Origin: Sphingopyxis sp. HIX
GTDB taxonomy: Bacteria > Pseudomonadota > Alphaproteobacteria > Sphingomonadales > Sphingomonadaceae
Direction of reading: 5' to 3'
DNA: 64,000 bases
Assembly (NCBI RefSeq): GCF_001468285.1
Contig: NZ_LNSB01000008.1
Location: 52,225 to 116,224 of the forward strand
Of this stretch, positions 60,993-64,000 are shown one piece after another (positions within the stretch are counted from its first letter, which is position 1; each line of letters begins with the position of its first letter). Both the position numbers and the translations under genes were made by a program. The notes beneath the pieces were generated by a model. It ran no database searches. It was not told the DNA's origin and saw nothing but the letters and a program-made list of their open reading frames with translations.

Positions 60993-62318
60993 TCAGCGCT
61001 TTTCAGCAGCGAGCCGTGACATCAATATGGCGGCGCGCGTTGCCTGACGGGTGATGCTTGGCAGGTCGACCGCTTCGCCGGGCGCATGGTCGCCGGTCGA
61101 ATAGGGGCCGAGCCCCGCGAGTCCGTCGACATCGGCGGCGACGAAGCTGATGTCGCCCGCGCCGCGTTTCAGCGGATCGAGCGGGGCCATTTCGGCGAGC
61201 CCGAGGTCGCGGTTCACGCCGTTGAGCCTGGCGAGCAGCGCGCGGTTGCCGTCGGTGGGTGCCATCGAGGGATAGCCGCCGGGGTCGAAGCTCAGCGTCG
61301 CGCCGGTGCCGGGGGCGTGTTCGGCGACGATTGCCGCCATCTTCGCCTTCACCCGCTCGATCTGTTCGGGGGACAATGCGCGCAGGTCGCCGCGCGCGAC
61401 CGCGACCGGCGCGATGATATTGGTCTTGCCGCTGGCGGTCGCGCGGATGCCGCCGGCATCGAGTTCGGCCTGCTGCCCGCCCGCGATCAGCCCGACGTTG
61501 AAGGTGAGGTTGGGCTCGGGCAGCTCGGTGCGGAAACGGTGGATGATGCGCGTGAGCTCGTAGATCGCGCCGTCGCCCGCCGCGGCGCTGAAAATGCCCG
61601 AGCTGTGCGCCGATTTGCCGGTCGCGGTGATGGTCCAGCTGTCCGACGAGCGGCGCGCGACCGATCCCATGTCGGCGCCCCCCGATTCTCCTGGACCGTC
61701 GCGCACCAGCCCCTCGAAATCGAGCGCGACGTCGCTGCGCTTGCCCGCGTCGATCAGGTCGGCGCGCGCCTTCTCGATCGGGTTGCCGGCGTCTTCCTCG
61801 TCGCCGGTCATGTGGATCTCGATATTCGCGTCCTTCAGCGTGCCCGCCGCCTGCATCGCGCGCAGCGCCGCGACGATGACGACCATGCCGCCCTTGTCGT
61901 CGCCCGCGCCGGGCCCCTCCCCCTTGTCGCCCTTGCGGACGAAGGTCTGGAACGGCGAGTCGGGTTCGAAGACGGTGTCGAGATGCGCGATGAGCAAGAG
62001 TCGTTTGGCATCGGGTTTGCCCTTGTGCACCGCGATCAGGTGCCCGGCGCGCCCCGTCTCGGGCATCGGCTTCCATATCACCTGGAAACCCAGCGGCTCG
62101 AGTTCGGCGCGCATCATCGCGCCGACCTTTTCGACATCCGCGAGGTTGAGCGACCCGCTGTTCTGGTTGACGAGCTTTTCGAGCAGCGCGATCGAGCGCT
62201 CCTGCTCGGCGGTGACCGTCTTCGCCATCGCCGCTTCGGCCTTCGACAATTTGGCCTCTGCCGCGGGGGCGAGCATCAGCACGGCGGCGAGAGCGGCGGC
62301 AAGCGGCAACGATTTCAT
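60993..62318 (-). CDS. secreted M20 family metallopeptidase (carboxypeptidase G2-like)
   Basis: 441 aa with signal peptide (LPLAAALAAVLMLAPAAEA). Zinc ligands: LIAHLDTVFE (His, Asp), GAGDDKGG (bridging Asp), and TGDEEDAGNP (Glu). The C-terminal dimerisation domain is present. Cleaves C-terminal residues of peptides or N-acyl amino acids in the periplasm. Confidence 0.92.
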   Translation of the reverse strand: MKSLPLAAALAAVLMLAPAAEAKLSKAEAAMAKTVTAEQERSIALLEKLVNQNSGSLNLADVEKVGAMMRAELEPLGFQVIWKPMPETGRAGHLIAVHKGKPDAKRLLLIAHLDTVFEPDSPFQTFVRKGDKGEGPGAGDDKGGMVVIVAALRAMQAAGTLKDANIEIHMTGDEEDAGNPIEKARADLIDAGKRSDVALDFEGLVRDGPGESGGADMGSVARRSSDSWTITATGKSAHSSGIFSAAAGDGAIYELTRIIHRFRTELPEPNLTFNVGLIAGGQQAELDAGGIRATASGKTNIIAPVAVARGDLRALSPEQIERVKAKMAAIVAEHAPGTGATLSFDPGGYPSMAPTDGNRALLARLNGVNRDLGLAEMAPLDPLKRGAGDISFVAADVDGLAGLGPYSTGDHAPGEAVDLPSITRQATRAAILMSRLAAEKR

Positions 62319-62381
62319 GGAATGCGCTCCTGAGGGGGAGCCCGCATAGTGGCGCGCGATCCCGCGCGCCGCAAGCCCGCG

Positions 62382-62900
62382 TCAGGCGGGTTCCTTCACC
62401 TCGTCGAAATCGTCGAGCTTGTTCAGCGCCTGGCGCGCGATCGCGTGCATCTTGAGCTTGTTGACGGTCAGCCCCTTGGTGTCGTGGCCGCTCGTCTCGT
62501 CGACGGTGAAGGCGACGCGCGTCTTGTCGGCCGCCAGTTCCTCGAAGGTGAATTTGAGGCCGGTCGACAGCGCGCCGTCGTCGACGCTGTAGAGAATGTG
62601 CGTCTCGCGCGGGATTTCCATCGCGACGGCGAATTTGACCTTATAGGCCTCGGGGCGCTCCTTGGGCGCCACGGCTGCCCATTCGGGATCGTCCTTATCG
62701 ATCACCAGTTCGTAGAGCCGCGTCGAGCCGCCGTTGGTGACCAGCGGCAGGTCGGTCTGCTGATCGTCGCCGAACATCTTGGCGAACACCTCTTCGCGCG
62801 GTGCCGCGACGGTCTTGGTCTGGCTGACCAGCTCGCTCACGCCCGAACCGCAGCCCGCGAGCAGCAGTGCCGCCGCGATCGTCATTACTTTCCTGATCAT
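62382..62900 (-). CDS. hypothetical lipoprotein
   Basis: 172 aa. Signal with lipobox LLAGC (Cys near residue 17). The remainder looks like a single START/SRPBCC-type domain (VAAPREEVFAKMFGDD; GLKFTFEELAADKTRVAFTV), inference only. Possibly envelope ligand binding. Terminator-poor, upstream gap holds the divergent XRE operators. Confidence 0.7.
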   Translation of the reverse strand: MIRKVMTIAAALLLAGCGSGVSELVSQTKTVAAPREEVFAKMFGDDQQTDLPLVTNGGSTRLYELVIDKDDPEWAAVAPKERPEAYKVKFAVAMEIPRETHILYSVDDGALSTGLKFTFEELAADKTRVAFTVDETSGHDTKGLTVNKLKMHAIARQALNKLDDFDEVKEPA

Positions 62901-62968
62901 TGCCCATATCCCCCATTTTGATCGCCGTCGTCATAGCGCGGTGGGCTTACGAAAGGGTAAGCGCAGGG

Positions 62969-63020
62969 TGTAAAGAATGTTTGACAGTGCGATGGTCGGA
63001 TTGTAAAGAGCTCTTGACAG
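62969..63020. promoter_or_regulatory. duplicated 18-bp operator of the XRE-membrane protein pair
   Basis: TGTAAAGAATGTTTGACA (62969-62986) and TGTAAAGAGCTCTTGACA (63002-63019), both followed by G, 33 bases apart (about three helical turns). The second is a palindrome but for one pair. A TTGACA hexamer falls 17 bases before TAAAGA of the second copy, so repressor binding would cover promoter boxes. Confidence 0.8.
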
Positions 63021-63035
63021 GCAAGGGAGCGAAGG

Positions 63036-63248
63036 TTGGAGAACCGGGTGCGCGAATATCGCGAGGCGGCGGGGTGGAGCCAGGGCGAGCTGGCGCGCCG
63101 GCTGCGCGTCTCGCGGCAGACGATCAACGCGGTCGAAACCGACAAATACGACCCCAGCCTGCCGCTCGCGCTGCGCATGGCCGGCCTGTTCGGGCTCGAG
63201 GTGCGCGAGCTGTTTATCGACGACTGGAAGCCGGAGGACGAAGGATGA
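63036..63248 (+). CDS. small XRE-family helix-turn-helix regulator
   Basis: 70 aa from TTG 63036, with GGGAG upstream. REYREAAGWSQGELARRLRVSRQTINAVETDKYDPSLPLALRMAGLFGLEVRELF is a full Cro/XRE HTH. This compact form pairs with small membrane proteins; the next gene overlaps it (ATGA) and the pair likely autoregulates at the duplicated operator. Confidence 0.85.
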   Translation: MENRVREYREAAGWSQGELARRLRVSRQTINAVETDKYDPSLPLALRMAGLFGLEVRELFIDDWKPEDEG

Positions 63249-63904
63249 GTGCCGCCATGACCGACGAACGCAAGCGCAAGTGGAAGAAGGCCGGGGTCAG
63301 CGCGCTGATCGGCGCCGCGGTCGGCGCGGGCACGGTGTCGCTCGCGCTGTGGGGGGTGGGCGAGGGACTGCTCGCGGCGATGGGACCGTCGCGGATCATA
63401 CTCGGCGGCATCGGACTGGTATTCCTGCTGGTCGGCGCGATGGTCGGTTTCGGGCTCGCCGCGCCGCGCGCCGGGGCAAAGGTGCTCAACGTCGGCGATG
63501 CCGAGGAACTGGTCGAGGACCGGCCGAAGCTGCTCCGTTCGGCGCTCTACATGGGCTGGATCGGGGTGACTTTGGTGTCGCTCGCGCTGGCGCGGACGCC
63601 CGACTTTGCCGCGGGGATCGTCGCGCCGGAGGTATCGTTGGCGGCGCTCGCGGTGCTGATGATCGTGAGCCTGCTCTCCTATTACTGGATGCGCTCCTAT
63701 GACGAGTTTGACCGCCAGCTGGGGCTGGAGGGGGCGTCCTGGGCCTTCCTGATCGCGGGTGCGGTGCTGCTACCCTGGGCCGCCTTCGACGCGCTCGGCT
63801 ATAATGCGCCGCTCGCGTCGCTCGACGTCATCGCTGTGCTCGCGATTTCGCTGATCGCGGGCAGCTTCGTCGCGGTCGCCAAGCGCGGGATGATGGTGCG
63901 CTAG
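63245..63904 (+). CDS. hypothetical membrane protein paired with XRE regulator
   Basis: 219 aa with six hydrophobic segments (for example VSALIGAAVGAGTVSLALWG, LIAGAVLLPWAAF). Basic start RKRKWKK. Sequence YYWMRSYDEFDRQL between segments is charged. Function unknown; co-translated with the regulator. Confidence 0.75.
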   Translation: MSAAMTDERKRKWKKAGVSALIGAAVGAGTVSLALWGVGEGLLAAMGPSRIILGGIGLVFLLVGAMVGFGLAAPRAGAKVLNVGDAEELVEDRPKLLRSALYMGWIGVTLVSLALARTPDFAAGIVAPEVSLAALAVLMIVSLLSYYWMRSYDEFDRQLGLEGASWAFLIAGAVLLPWAAFDALGYNAPLASLDVIAVLAISLIAGSFVAVAKRGMMVR

Positions 63905-63934
63905 TTTTGTGAACACGTCCGCTTTCGGGCGGGA

Positions 63935-64000
63935 GCGGTCATTCTAATCCTCCCTGCGGCGAAGCCGTGGGGAGGGGGACCACCCGCAGGGTGGTGGAGG
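63935..64000. repeat. CTCCCTGCGGCG-type repeat at the window end
   Basis: Starts GGTCATTCTAATCCTCCCTG and ends GGGTGGTGGAGG; same element as the inverted pair at 14531-14722 and probably continues beyond the window. Confidence 0.75.

Noticed and set aside
1..64000. tRNA, rRNA, SRP RNA or 6S RNA genes
   Set aside because: None could be recognised on either strand by eye; a covariance search is the proper test.

Overview
The window looks like chromosomal DNA of a sphingomonad alphaproteobacterium, most like Sphingopyxis or a close relative. This is an inference from very GC-rich, densely packed coding sequence, a DivL-type kinase next to ahcY, AddAB in place of RecBCD, a magnesium-type HemB without zinc cysteines, a PuuD-like membrane protein, and the palindromic GTCACCCCGG and CTCCCTCC type intergenic repeats common in that group. 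No rRNA, tRNA, CRISPR array, transposase or phage gene was seen.

Layout. 1-9.4 kb: the end of an M23 peptidase, hemB overlapping a membrane spermidine-synthase-like gene and a gamma carbonic anhydrase, then a converging operon dapF-mtaB-ftsY-ispZ and a PuuD-like membrane protein. 9.4-11.5 kb: a DUF559 nuclease gene bounded by inverted repeats and a GGDEF-EAL protein. 11.8-21.6 kb: the signal-recognition and ribosome cluster ffh-rpsP-rimM ... trmD-rplS, split by about 5.9 kb carrying a serine hydrolase, a diguanylate cyclase, a LysR regulator, an Ada-type regulator and an SRPBCC protein. 21.6-26.3 kb: a DUF1287 protein, asd, a dimethylarginine hydrolase, a DUF2238 protein, a lipoprotein and a PilZ-HTH fusion. 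26.3-31.6 kb: a DUF5990 protein, a MarR-controlled EmrAB-type efflux operon and two small enzymes. 31.7-41.4 kb: an M2 dipeptidase, hypothetical secreted proteins, and four one-component regulators (ArsR, HxlR, TetR and, at 29.7 kb, MarR) each beside its likely target, several with a visible operator dyad, followed by an OmpA protein and an SDR. 41.4-46.5 kb: amn, a peroxiredoxin, yqgE, a TPR protein and ahcY. 46.7-58.0 kb: a tightly overlapping forward chain divL-tsaE-amgK-murU-addB-addA-trxA. 58.1-62.9 kb: minus-strand argJ, an aldehyde dehydrogenase, an M20 peptidase and a lipoprotein. 63.0 kb to the end: an XRE regulator and membrane protein pair behind a duplicated operator.

How the genes fit together. 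Protein targeting and translation (ffh, ftsY, rpsP, rimM, trmD, rplS, mtaB, tsaE), cell wall and lysine supply (dapF, asd, amgK, murU, an M23 peptidase), DNA repair (addAB and an Ada-like protein), the methyl cycle (ahcY) and cell-cycle signalling (divL) form the core. Between them sit regulator-target pairs and efflux genes.

The most unusual structure is a dispersed element of about 145 bp with two clear inverted-orientation copies (14755-14899 and 37570-37713) and one possible diverged copy (26160-26283). It is not explained by any gene and its substitutions do not look protein-coding. Other points of note are the DUF559 gene framed by inverted repeats, a repeat lodged inside mtaB, a carbonic anhydrase frame with no stop codon at its expected end, a very long acidic tail on ribosomal protein S16, and the tyrosine that replaces histidine in the kinase H-box of DivL.
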